Shown one piece after another: positions 18,194 through 25,650 of a DNA stretch of 53,315 nucleotides; within the stretch, counting starts at the first letter, position 1, and each line of letters starts with the position of its first letter. Below the pieces are notes generated by a model. The model did not search any database. It had not been told where the DNA came from and worked only from the letters and a program-made list of their open reading frames with translations. The stretch is from Bacillus subtilis subsp. subtilis (GTDB lineage: Bacteria; Pseudomonadota; Gammaproteobacteria; Xanthomonadales; Xanthomonadaceae). The position numbers were made by a program, and so were the translations under genes. Location: NCBI GenBank assembly GCA_021733645.1, contig JAHREJ010000030.1, forward strand, positions 1 to 53,315, given 5' to 3'.

Positions 18194-19321
18194 TCACTTG
18201 CCGATGGTCAGGATCGGTTTGAGGGTGATGCCACGGGTGCTGTCTTCGGCCGCCTGGTTGATCTGGTCCAGCGGATAGAACTTCACCAGCTTGTCGAACG
18301 GGAAGCGGCCCTGCTGGTACAGCGCCACCAGCTGCGGGATGAACACCTTGGGCACGCTGTCGCCTTCGACGATGCCGCGGATGCTGCGCCCGCCCAGCAA
18401 CAGATTGTTGACGTCGAATTCGGCCTTGGTACCCAGCTTCGGCGCGCCCACCACGCCCATGACGCCACGCCCGCCCAGTGCCTCGATGCCCTGCGCGAGC
18501 ACCTCGGGGCGGCCGGTGGATTCCAGCGCGAAGTTGGCCCCGCCCCCGGTGATGTCACGCACTGCCTCCACCACATCGACCTCGCCGCTGTTGATGACAT
18601 GGGTGGCGCCCAGTTCGGTGGCCAGTTGCAGCCGCGAGGGCACCACGTCGATGGCGATGATGGTGGTGGCCCCCACCACGCGTGCGGCCATCACCGCGCT
18701 CAAGCCCACCGCGCCGGCACCGAAGCTGGCAAAGCTGCTGCCGGCGGGGACCTTGAGCGAGTTGATGACCGCGCCGGCACCGGTCTGGATGCCGCAGCCC
18801 AGCGGACCCAGCAGTTCGATCGGGGCGTCGTCGGGCACCTTGATCGCATTGTTCTCGCGGCTCAACGCGTAGGTGGCAAACGAGGACTGGGCGAAGAAAT
18901 GATCGTGCAGCGGGTTGCCGTCCGGGTCCTGGATCGCCGTGCTGCCATCGAGCGCACCGCCGCCGAAGTTCAGCCCGAAGAAGTCCTTGCAATACGCACC
19001 GTGGCCGCCACTGCACGGATTGCAGTGGCCACACGCGCCGTAGGTAAGCACCACGTGGTCGCCCACCTTGAGCGCTTTCACGCCCGGGCCCAGCGCCTCG
19101 ACGATGCCCGCGCCTTCATGCCCCAGCACGGCCGGCAACGGCACCGGGTAGTACTGGTCGCGCACGATCAGGTCGGTGTGGCACAACCCGGTGGCGATCA
19201 CCCGCACCAGCACTTCGTCATCCTGCGGGGCACGGATGCGCGCCGGTTCGATGGTGAAGGGCTGTTCCTTTCCGCGCACCACGGCCACGGTGATGTCACG
19301 CAGTTCTGCAGTCGCACTCAT
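18194..19321 (-). CDS. zinc-dependent NAD(P) alcohol dehydrogenase, aryl-alcohol type
   Basis: 375 residues, medium-chain dehydrogenase. The catalytic zinc region is GLCHTDL and GHEGAGIVEALG. The structural zinc cysteines are in YGACGHCNPCSGGHGAYC. The nucleotide-binding motif is GAGAVGLSAVMAARVVGA, followed by the acidic residue in IAIDV, favouring NAD. The closest familiar types are benzyl/aryl-alcohol dehydrogenases (XylB, AreB). It starts 15 bp after the aldehyde dehydrogenase stop, so the pair would oxidise an alcohol to an acid. The true substrate is not proven. Confidence 0.9.
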   Translation of the reverse strand: MSATAELRDITVAVVRGKEQPFTIEPARIRAPQDDEVLVRVIATGLCHTDLIVRDQYYPVPLPAVLGHEGAGIVEALGPGVKALKVGDHVVLTYGACGHCNPCSGGHGAYCKDFFGLNFGGGALDGSTAIQDPDGNPLHDHFFAQSSFATYALSRENNAIKVPDDAPIELLGPLGCGIQTGAGAVINSLKVPAGSSFASFGAGAVGLSAVMAARVVGATTIIAIDVVPSRLQLATELGATHVINSGEVDVVEAVRDITGGGANFALESTGRPEVLAQGIEALGGRGVMGVVGAPKLGTKAEFDVNNLLLGGRSIRGIVEGDSVPKVFIPQLVALYQQGRFPFDKLVKFYPLDQINQAAEDSTRGITLKPILTIGK

Positions 19322-19336
19322 GTGGGTCTCCTCGGC

Positions 19337-20803
19337 TCAGATCGGGTAGGCGGGCGCTTCGCCCTTGACGGTCAACCACTGCCACTGGGTGAACTCGTCG
19401 ATGTTGGACGGGCCGCCGATGCTGGTGCCGTTACCGGACGCGCCAACCCCACCGAACGGGTTGATCACTTCATCGTTCACGGTCTGGTCGTTGATGTGCA
19501 GCAGGCCGGTACGCAGTTGCTCGCCGAGCTTGAGCGCGCGGCCCACATTGCTGGACACGATCGCCATCGACAGGCCGTACTCGCTGTCGTTGGCCAGTTC
19601 CACGGCCTCCTCATCGCGGTCGAACGGCACCACCACCGCCACCGGCGCGAAGATCTCTTCGTGGAAGGCCGGGTTGTCGCGGCCCACGTCGCTGAGCACG
19701 GTGGGTTCGAAGAACAGATCCTGGTAGCTGCCACCGGTGGCCAGCGTGGCACCGGCCGCCTGCGCCTGCGCCACGATCCGCGCGGCGTGGTCGCGTTGCT
19801 GGGCGTTGATCAGCGGGCCGATGGCCACATCGCCGGTGGCCGGGTTGCCCACCTTGAGCGACTTCGCCTTGGCCACCAGCTTGTCCACAAAGCGCGGGTA
19901 GATACTGCGCTGGACCAGCACGCGGCCGGTGGCCATGCAGATCTGGCCCTGGTGCAGATACACGCCCCACGCCGTGTTGGCGATGGCCAGGTCGAGGTCG
20001 GCATCATCCAGGATGATCAGCGAGTTCTTGCCGCCCAGTTCCAGCGACACCTTCTTGAGGTGCCTGCCCGCCGCTTCGCCCACCTTGCGCCCGGCGCCGG
20101 TGGAGCCGGTGAACTGGATCATGGCGATGTTCGGGTCGCTGGTGAGCGCCGCGCCGGCCGCACCGTCGCCGGGCAACACGTGCAGCAGCCCGGCCGGCAA
20201 GCCGGCCAGTTCGAACAGCCGCGCAATCACGAAGCCGCCGCACACCGCCGTGCGCGGGTCGGGCTTGAGCACCACCGCGTTGCCCAGCGCCAGCGCCGGG
20301 GCGACCGCGCGCATGGCCAGGTACAGCGGGAAGTTGAACGGTGCGATCACCCCCACCACGCCCAGCGGGCGACGCCGCGCCAGGTTCAGGCGGCCGGGTT
20401 CGGAGGGCAGCACTTCGCCGATGCTGCGCGAGGGCAGCGCGGCGGCTTCATGCAGCGCCTTGGTATTCACCTTGGCCTCGAAGCCGGCCTTGAGCCGGGT
20501 TGAACCACTCTCGCGGACCAGCCATTGCACGATCTCGTCGTGGTGCTGCTCGGCCAGCTGGGCGGCCCGGCGCAGCACCTGGGCGCGGGTCTCGTAGGGG
20601 GCCGCGGCCCAGTCGCGCTGCGCCTTGGCGGCGGTGCTGGCGGCGGCGGCAATGCCGGCCGGGTCGGTCATCGCGATCTGCCCCAGGGCTGTACCGGTGG
20701 CCGGTTCGATCACGTCCTGGGCGCTGGCGCCGGATTGCCACTGGCCGTCGAACAGCTTGCCCGACCACAGGGCGGTGGGGAGGAATTCCGAAGTTGCATG
20801 CAT
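19337..20803 (-). CDS. aldehyde dehydrogenase, benzaldehyde dehydrogenase-like
   Basis: 488 residues. The NAD-binding turn is FTGSTGAGRKVGEAAG. The general base Glu is in LELGGKNSLIILDDADLD, and the catalytic Cys in GQICMATGR. APFNFPLYLAMRAVAPALALGN is typical of the family. The sequence resembles XylC-type aromatic aldehyde dehydrogenases more than betaine or succinate semialdehyde types, but this is judgement from motifs. It is the first gene of the ALDH-ADH unit. A spacer of about 250 bp with a dyad precedes it. Confidence 0.9.
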   Translation of the reverse strand: MHATSEFLPTALWSGKLFDGQWQSGASAQDVIEPATGTALGQIAMTDPAGIAAAASTAAKAQRDWAAAPYETRAQVLRRAAQLAEQHHDEIVQWLVRESGSTRLKAGFEAKVNTKALHEAAALPSRSIGEVLPSEPGRLNLARRRPLGVVGVIAPFNFPLYLAMRAVAPALALGNAVVLKPDPRTAVCGGFVIARLFELAGLPAGLLHVLPGDGAAGAALTSDPNIAMIQFTGSTGAGRKVGEAAGRHLKKVSLELGGKNSLIILDDADLDLAIANTAWGVYLHQGQICMATGRVLVQRSIYPRFVDKLVAKAKSLKVGNPATGDVAIGPLINAQQRDHAARIVAQAQAAGATLATGGSYQDLFFEPTVLSDVGRDNPAFHEEIFAPVAVVVPFDRDEEAVELANDSEYGLSMAIVSSNVGRALKLGEQLRTGLLHINDQTVNDEVINPFGGVGASGNGTSIGGPSNIDEFTQWQWLTVKGEAPAYPI

Positions 20804-20955
20804 CTGTTGGCTCCTTTAGACGAAGGACGACCGCAGGGCCGTCTTCTGCACATGGTTCACCCTGGCATTGGATACCTGCCACGCCGCACTGCCTATTGGC
20901 CGTGCGCGGGAAACGCGCAAGCCCCTGCCTGCAAAGGGATTTCAAGCATGCCCGG

Positions 20956-20972
20956 TGTCCAGTTAATGGACA
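20956..20972. promoter_or_regulatory. TGTCCA-N5-TGGACA dyad upstream of the aldehyde dehydrogenase gene
   Basis: A perfect 6-5-6 inverted repeat (spacer GTTAA) centred about 160 bp upstream of the ALDH start. That is a typical distance for an upstream activator site. The regulator encoded two genes downstream has a Fis-type HTH, and its binding here is inference. The rest of the 20804-21056 spacer shows no other clear element. Confidence 0.55.
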
Positions 20973-21056
20973 GTGGTGCCTGCCGGCGCGGCGCACCACG
21001 CGGGCTTGCGGCCACGGGCCGTACAATCGCCTGCCCAGCCCGCGATACCGCCCGCC

Positions 21057-21650
21057 ATGAATGAGCCCGCCTTCACCGACGACAGCGCCCCGGACGGCAC
21101 CGACTTCATCGCCGAAACCCGCACCTGGCTGGAGCAGATCGTGATCGGGCTGAACCTGTGCCCGTTTGCCAAGGCGGTGTATGTGAAAGACCAGGTGCGT
21201 TTCGTGCTCAGCGATGCGACCACCCCCGAGGCACTGGTCGAAGAGCTGGCCGAGGAACTGCTGCTGCTGCGCGATGCGCCGGCCGAGCAGATCGACACCA
21301 CGCTGATCGTGCACCCGCACGTGCTGACCGACTTCCTGGAATACAACGACTTCCTGGACAACGCCGATGCGGCAATTGAAGCCCTGGACCTGCAGGGCAT
21401 CCTGCAGGTAGCCAGCTTCCACCCGCAGTACCAGTTCGCCGGGGTGGCACCGGATGATGTAAGCAACTACACCAACCGCGCGCCCTACCCCACCCTGCAC
21501 CTGCTGCGCGAAGACAGCGTGGAACGTGCGGTGGCCGCGTTCCCGGACCCGGACGTGATCGTGGAGCGCAACATCGAAACGCTGGACAAGCTGGGCGTGG
21601 AAGGCTGGACCCGCCTGCTGGGGCGCAAGGACAACTCGCGGTGCCACTGA
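21057..21650 (+). CDS. DUF1415 family protein
   Basis: 197 residues from MNEPAFTDDSAP. A longer frame to 20973 would enter the regulatory spacer. Family marks are TRTWLEQIVIGLNLCPFAK near the N-terminus, DTTLIVHPHVLTDFLEYNDFLD, and the strongly conserved QVASFHPQYQFAGV followed by NRAPYPTLHLLRE. The biochemical role is unknown. The conserved Cys, His and Arg residues hint at a small enzyme. Its end overlaps the SDR gene by 10 bp. Confidence 0.92.
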   Translation: MNEPAFTDDSAPDGTDFIAETRTWLEQIVIGLNLCPFAKAVYVKDQVRFVLSDATTPEALVEELAEELLLLRDAPAEQIDTTLIVHPHVLTDFLEYNDFLDNADAAIEALDLQGILQVASFHPQYQFAGVAPDDVSNYTNRAPYPTLHLLREDSVERAVAAFPDPDVIVERNIETLDKLGVEGWTRLLGRKDNSRCH

Positions 21651-22441
21651 CCCCGTCGATCACCGACTGGGCCACCCAGCCGCTGCGCGACCGCGTGGTG
21701 ATTGTCACCGGCGGTGCGCAGGGCGTGGGCCGCGGCATCGCGCAGGCGGTGCTGGGCGCCGGCGGCAGCGTGATGATCGCCGACCTCGATGCCGACGCCG
21801 GCAAGGCCTGCCTGAAGGAGTGGGCGTTGCCCGAACGGGCGGCCTTCCAGCGCGCGGACGTGGCCAGCGAGCGCAGCGTGCAGTCGCTGGTGAAGGCAGC
21901 GCTGAAGCGTTTCGGGCGGATCGACGGGCTGGTCAACAATGCCGGCATTGCCGCGGCGCATGGCACCCCGTTGGCGCAGATGCCGCTGGCCGAATGGCAG
22001 CGCCGGTTGTCGAGCCTGCACGGGGCCTTCCTGTGCAGCAAGCACGCGCTGCCGGCACTGCGCGAGCACGGCGGGAGCCTCCTCAATATCGCCTCCACCC
22101 GCGCCGGGCAATCCGAGGCGGACAGCGAAGCCTATGCGGCGGCCAAGGGCGGGCTGGTGGCCTTCACCCATGCACTGGCGATCAGCGAAGGCCCGACCGT
22201 GCGGGTGAACTGCATCAGCCCGGGCTGGATCACCACCGACGCCTGGCAGTCCCCCGCGCGACGGCGCACGCCGACGCTGTCGCGCCGCGACCACGCCCAG
22301 CACCCGGTGGGCCGCGTGGGCCAGCCGGAGGACATCGGCGCGTTGGCGGTTTTTCTGTTGTCGGACCTGTCCGGCTTTATTACCGGCCAGGACCACATCG
22401 TGGATGGCGGCATGACCCGGAAGATGATCTACGCTGAATGA
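21641..22441 (+). CDS. short-chain dehydrogenase/reductase
   Basis: 266 residues from a GTG start inside the end of the DUF1415 gene, with AAGGA about 10 nt upstream. Rossmann motif TGGAQGVGRG at residues 23-32; IADLD suggests NAD preference. NNAG lies at about 99-102. The catalytic triad is S152, Y165 and K169 (SEAYAAAKGG). The C-terminal GQDHIVDGGMTRKM is standard for classical SDRs. The substrate is unknown. Overlap with DUF1415 suggests translational coupling. Confidence 0.92.
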   Translation: MPLTPSITDWATQPLRDRVVIVTGGAQGVGRGIAQAVLGAGGSVMIADLDADAGKACLKEWALPERAAFQRADVASERSVQSLVKAALKRFGRIDGLVNNAGIAAAHGTPLAQMPLAEWQRRLSSLHGAFLCSKHALPALREHGGSLLNIASTRAGQSEADSEAYAAAKGGLVAFTHALAISEGPTVRVNCISPGWITTDAWQSPARRRTPTLSRRDHAQHPVGRVGQPEDIGALAVFLLSDLSGFITGQDHIVDGGMTRKMIYAE

Positions 22442-22485
22442 AGCCGGGCCGCACGGCCCCACGGCTCACCCGGCCGCCCGGCCCG

Positions 22486-22508
22486 GTAGAGCCGAGCCAT
22501 GCTCGGCT
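22486..22508 (+). repeat. SMAG-type REP palindrome
   Basis: GTAG foot, stem AGCCGAGC, loop CAT, GCTCGGCT. It opens module 1 and faces an inverted copy 84 bp further on. Confidence 0.85.
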
Positions 22509-22579
22509 GCTCTTCGTTCAGTGGCTGCCCTTCGTTCCGATGGCTGCCCTTCGTCCAGTGGCTGCCCTTCGTTTCGGGT
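22505..22579. repeat. short tandem array, four units of 18-19 bp
   Basis: Units start GGCTGC, then (C/T)CTTCG, and end in variable TTCAGT, TTCCGAT, TCCAGT or TTTCGGGT. The array lies between two inverted GTAG palindromes. Confidence 0.8.
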
Positions 22580-22591
22580 CTGCATCGCGTC

Positions 22592-22614
22592 AGCCGAGCA
22601 TGGCTCGGCTCTAC
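22592..22614 (-). repeat. SMAG-type REP palindrome
   Basis: Minus-strand GTAG palindrome with the same 8-bp stem. It closes the array of module 1. Confidence 0.85.
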
Positions 22615-22652
22615 CCCCCTCCCGCCGGAATGCGCTGCCGCCGCCCCGCGGT

Positions 22653-22790
22653 TTACCCAGCCATGCCGTTGTGCCGCAGCAGCGCATCCACGCTGGGGGC
22701 GCGCCCGCGGAAGGCGGCGAAATTCTCCGCCGCACTGCGGCTGCCGCCGCGTGACAGCACCTCGTCGCGGAAGCGCCTGCCGGTGTCGGC
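22653..22790 (-). pseudogene. duplicated 3' tail of the oligopeptidase A gene
   Basis: It matches 22988-23125 with an offset of 335 bp. It encodes the same last 40 or so residues (RRFRDEVLSRGGSRSAAENF onward to NGMAG and TAA). The differences clearly inside the copy are four: GCT/GCG, CGC/CGT, GAG/GAA and AGG/AGA. All are synonymous. Homology fades at about 22784-22790, where it meets GTAG palindrome sequence. There is no start codon of its own. Confidence 0.88.
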
Positions 22791-22801
22791 CGCACGGCCC
22801 G

Positions 22802-22824
22802 GTAGAGCCGAGCCATGCTCGGCT
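22802..22824 (+). repeat. SMAG-type REP palindrome
   Basis: Opens module 2. Same GTAG foot and stem as the copy 316 bp to the left. Confidence 0.85.
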
Positions 22825-22914
22825 GCCCTTCGTTCCGATGGCTGCCCTTCGTTCAGTGGCTGCCCTTCGTTCCGATGGCTGCCCTTCGCCCAGTGGCTGC
22901 CCTTCGTTTCGGGT
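22821..22914. repeat. short tandem array, five units of 18-19 bp
   Basis: Same unit as the first array (GGCTGCCCTTCG core), with alternating 19-bp (TTCCGAT) and 18-bp (TTCAGT or CCCAGT) units. It has one unit more than the first array. Confidence 0.8.
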
Positions 22915-22926
22915 CTGCGTCGCGTC

Positions 22927-22949
22927 AGCCGAGCATGGCTCGGCTCTAC
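22927..22949 (-). repeat. SMAG-type REP palindrome
   Basis: Closes module 2, 38 bp before the stop codon of the oligopeptidase A gene (22988-22990). Confidence 0.85.
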
Positions 22950-22987
22950 CCCCCTCCCGCCGGAATGCGCTGCCGCCGTCCGGCGGT

Positions 22988-25024
22988 TTACCCCGCCATG
23001 CCGTTGTGCCGCAGCAGCGCATCCACGCTGGGGGCGCGCCCACGGAAGGCGGCGAAATTTTCCGCCGCACTGCGGCTGCCGCCGCGTGACAGCACCTCGT
23101 CGCGGAAGCGTCTGCCGGTTTCAGCGGTGCTGCCCGGCGCTTCCTCGAATGCGGCATACGCATCAGCGCTGAGCACCTCGGCCCATTTGTAGCTGTAATA
23201 CCCGGCCGCATAGCCGCCAGCGAAGATATGGCTGAACTGATGCGGGAAGCGGTTCCACGCCGGCGGGCGGTTGACCGCCACTTCGTCGCGCACGCGCTCG
23301 AGCACCTGCAGCACGTTGTCCTGCAGCGGGTCGAAGCTGCTGTGCAGCTGCATGTCGAACAGCGCGAACTCGAGCTGGCGCACGGTGAACATGCCGCTCT
23401 GGAAGTTGCGCGCGGCCAGCATCCGGTCGAACAACGCACGCGGCAGCGGTTGTCCGCTGTCCACGTGGGCGGTCATCGCCTGCACACGCTCCCATTCCCA
23501 GCAGAAGTTCTCCATGAACTGGCTGGGCAGTTCCACCGCGTCCCACTCCACGCCATTGATGCCCGCCACGCCAAGCTCGCCGATGCGGGTCAGCAATTGG
23601 TGCAGGCCGTGGCCCATTTCATGGAACAGCGTGGTGACCTCGTCATGGCTGAAGGTGGCCGGCCTGCCGTCGGCACCCTGGCCGAAGTTGCACACCAGGT
23701 ACACCAGCGGGGTCTGCACGCCGGTGGCGGTCACGCGACGGTTGCGGCAATCGTCCATCCACGCGCCGCCGCGCTTGCCTTCGCGCGCGTACAGGTCCAG
23801 GTAGAACTGGCCCACCAGCGCACCCTGCGCATCCACCAGCCGGAAGAAGCATACGTCCGGGTGCCACACCGGCGCGCTGTCCTTCTGCACCTGCAGCCCG
23901 TACAGGCCTTCGATCACGCTGAACAACCCCTCCAGCACCTTGGGCTCGGTGAAATACTGCTTCACTTCCTGCTCGGAATAGCTGTAGCGGGCCTGCTTGA
24001 GTTTTTCGCTGGCAAAGCCCAGGTCCCATGCCTGCAGCGTATCCAGTCCCAGTTCGTCACGGGCGAAGGCATCCAGTTCGGCACGGTCGCGCTGCGCGTA
24101 CGGCTTGGCACGGGCCGCCAGGTCGCGCAGGAATCCCAGCACCTGCGCGGCGTCTTCGGCCATCTTGGTGGCGATGGAGTATTCGGCGTAGTTGGCAAAG
24201 CCCAGCAGCGCGGCCAGCTCGGCGCGCAATGCCAGCACGCGGTCGATGTTGGCGCTGTTGTCCAGCGCGGCATCGCCGAACTCGGAGGCGCGCAGGGCAT
24301 TGGCGCGGTACAGCGCTTCGCGCAGCGGGCGATGCGTGGCGTAGGTCAGCACCGGCAGGTAGCACGGCATCTGCAGGGTCAGCTTCCACCCCGGCAGCCC
24401 GTCCTTTTCCGCCGCCGCGCGTGCCGCTGCGATGACATCCTCAGGCAGGCCATCCAGCTCGGTGCGGTGATCCACCTGCAACGACCAGGCATCGGTGGCG
24501 TCGAGCACGTTCTGCGAAAATTTCGCCGACAGCGCCGACAGCTCTTCCTTGATCGCACTGAAACGCAGCTTGCTGGCCGGGTCCAGTTCTGCGCCACCCA
24601 GGCGGAAATCGCGCAGTGCGTTGTCCAGCACCTTGCGCTGGGCGTCATCGAATTGCGCCGCTTCCGGCGCGGCGGCCAGCGCGCGGTACTGCTGGAACAG
24701 CGCCAGGTTCTGGCCCAGCGCGCTGCCGAAGCGGGTCACCTTGGGCAAGGTGGTGTTGTAGGCCTCACGCAGCGCGGGGGTGTTGACCACGCCCTGCAGA
24801 TGGCCCACCTGGCCCCACGCGCGCCACAGGCGTTCGGTGGCATCGTCCAGCGGCACCACGAAGCGGGCCCAGCTGACCGGGCTGACCGTCTCGGCCGCGG
24901 CGACGGCTGCCTCGGCCTGCGCCAGCAGCGTATCGATGGCCGGGCCGATGTGGTCGGGCTGGATCGCATCGAAACGCGGCAGGCCGGAAAAATCGAGCAG
25001 GGGGTTGGTGGGGGTCACAGGCAT
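22988..25024 (-). CDS. prlC: oligopeptidase A, M3 family zinc metallopeptidase
   Basis: Degrades short peptides, including cleaved signal peptides, in the cytoplasm. 678 residues from MPVTPTNPLLDF. The upstream frame to 25129 has no conserved residues. No signal peptide is visible. The zinc site is HEMGH with H468, E469 and H472; the third ligand lies in the NGVEWDAVELPSQFMENF helix. The C-terminal FAGGYAAGYYSYKWAEVLSADAY is typical of M3A. PrlC/OpdA is preferred over Dcp because of the N-terminal FSGLPRFDAIQPDHIGPAID. The last 40 codons are duplicated downstream. Confidence 0.93.
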   Translation of the reverse strand: MPVTPTNPLLDFSGLPRFDAIQPDHIGPAIDTLLAQAEAAVAAAETVSPVSWARFVVPLDDATERLWRAWGQVGHLQGVVNTPALREAYNTTLPKVTRFGSALGQNLALFQQYRALAAAPEAAQFDDAQRKVLDNALRDFRLGGAELDPASKLRFSAIKEELSALSAKFSQNVLDATDAWSLQVDHRTELDGLPEDVIAAARAAAEKDGLPGWKLTLQMPCYLPVLTYATHRPLREALYRANALRASEFGDAALDNSANIDRVLALRAELAALLGFANYAEYSIATKMAEDAAQVLGFLRDLAARAKPYAQRDRAELDAFARDELGLDTLQAWDLGFASEKLKQARYSYSEQEVKQYFTEPKVLEGLFSVIEGLYGLQVQKDSAPVWHPDVCFFRLVDAQGALVGQFYLDLYAREGKRGGAWMDDCRNRRVTATGVQTPLVYLVCNFGQGADGRPATFSHDEVTTLFHEMGHGLHQLLTRIGELGVAGINGVEWDAVELPSQFMENFCWEWERVQAMTAHVDSGQPLPRALFDRMLAARNFQSGMFTVRQLEFALFDMQLHSSFDPLQDNVLQVLERVRDEVAVNRPPAWNRFPHQFSHIFAGGYAAGYYSYKWAEVLSADAYAAFEEAPGSTAETGRRFRDEVLSRGGSRSAAENFAAFRGRAPSVDALLRHNGMAG

Positions 25025-25196
25025 CTCCAGACAACGGGGCCGCGGCAGCGGCATTCCTTCAGCATATGGCACTGCGGCAGGTCCGGTACAAGGGTAGCGG
25101 CGGCATGCCCGGCACCGGCGCAACGGCAATGTTCACGCGCGGCTGACGGTTGCCGACCGACGCTGGCGGTCCCCACGCCGGGTTCGCCGAACGCTC

Positions 25197-25592
25197 ATGG
25201 ACAATGCCACCCACGCCCTGCCCGCCTTTGCCCTGATCGGCACGGCCAGTGCGGCCGAACTGGACTGGATTGCAGGGCTCGGCCACGCCGAAGAGCAGGC
25301 GCGCCACCGTGCGGCCCTGCAGGTGGTGGTGAACGACCAGGGCGGCCGACTGCACGACCACCAGCTCTGGTACCCCTATGAGGTGATTGAACGCGGGGCG
25401 GGCCACTACCAGCCCGGCCACGAGCGCGAATTCGTGCTGTGCACGCTGCTGGTGATCCTGGCCGTGCACGCCGGCCAGCGCCTCGGCGTGGACATGGCCC
25501 TGCAGTTGGACGACCTCGCGGCCACCTACGAAACCCTGCCCCCGGTCCTGCGCGATATCGTGCTGGATGCCTACCAGGCCTTGGCCGGCTGA
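25197..25592 (+). CDS. conserved hypothetical protein
   Basis: 131 residues, acidic, with no signal peptide or membrane helix. I do not recognise a family. It shows a pattern of hydrophobic helices (AALQVVVNDQGG, VLCTLLVILAVHAGQRLG, LDDLAATYETLPPVLRDIVL) that suggests a small helical fold. Codon usage matches the neighbours and the frame is open throughout. No clear ribosome binding site precedes the ATG. Confidence 0.7.
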   Translation: MDNATHALPAFALIGTASAAELDWIAGLGHAEEQARHRAALQVVVNDQGGRLHDHQLWYPYEVIERGAGHYQPGHEREFVLCTLLVILAVHAGQRLGVDMALQLDDLAATYETLPPVLRDIVLDAYQALAG

Positions 25593-25625
25593 CCGATGCA
25601 TCCCGCTGCGGCCGGCGCCGGCAGC

Positions 25626-25642
25626 GCCGACCGTTGGTCGGC
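25626..25642. repeat. REP-like palindrome between convergent genes
   Basis: GCCGACC-GTT-GGTCGGC, in the 58-bp gap between the two gene ends. Same core as other palindromes in the window, without a GTAG foot. Confidence 0.6.
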
Positions 25643-25650
25643 GGCCTTGT

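Larger units (their letters stand above)
22442..22987. other. 546-bp REP and duplication region downstream of two convergent genes
   Basis: It holds two copies of one module: GTAG palindrome (+), an 18/19-bp repeat array, GTAG palindrome (-), a 28-bp linker starting CCCCCTCCCGCCGGAATGCG, and a 3' tail of the oligopeptidase A gene. The first module spans 22485-22800. The second starts at 22801 and merges into the real gene. The offset is 316 bp before the array and 335 bp after it, because the second array has one extra 19-bp unit. Confidence 0.9.

Noticed and set aside
20915..20935. sigma-54 promoter upstream of the aldehyde dehydrogenase gene
   Set aside because: The best match on the minus strand (GGCAGGGGCTTGC) has 9 bp rather than 10 between GG and GC, and the local regulator lacks the AAA+ domain needed for sigma-54.
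22505..22914. CRISPR array
   Set aside because: Repeats are only 18-19 bp and directly adjacent, with no unique spacers and no cas genes in the window.
22466..23439. overlapping minus-strand frames made of EGQPLDEGQPSE-like repeats
   Set aside because: They are translations of the short tandem arrays and REP sequences, with no start context and mixed frames, not a repeat protein gene.
23228..25381. 717-residue plus-strand open frame
   Set aside because: Antisense to the oligopeptidase A gene, which has an intact HEMGH motif and full family length.
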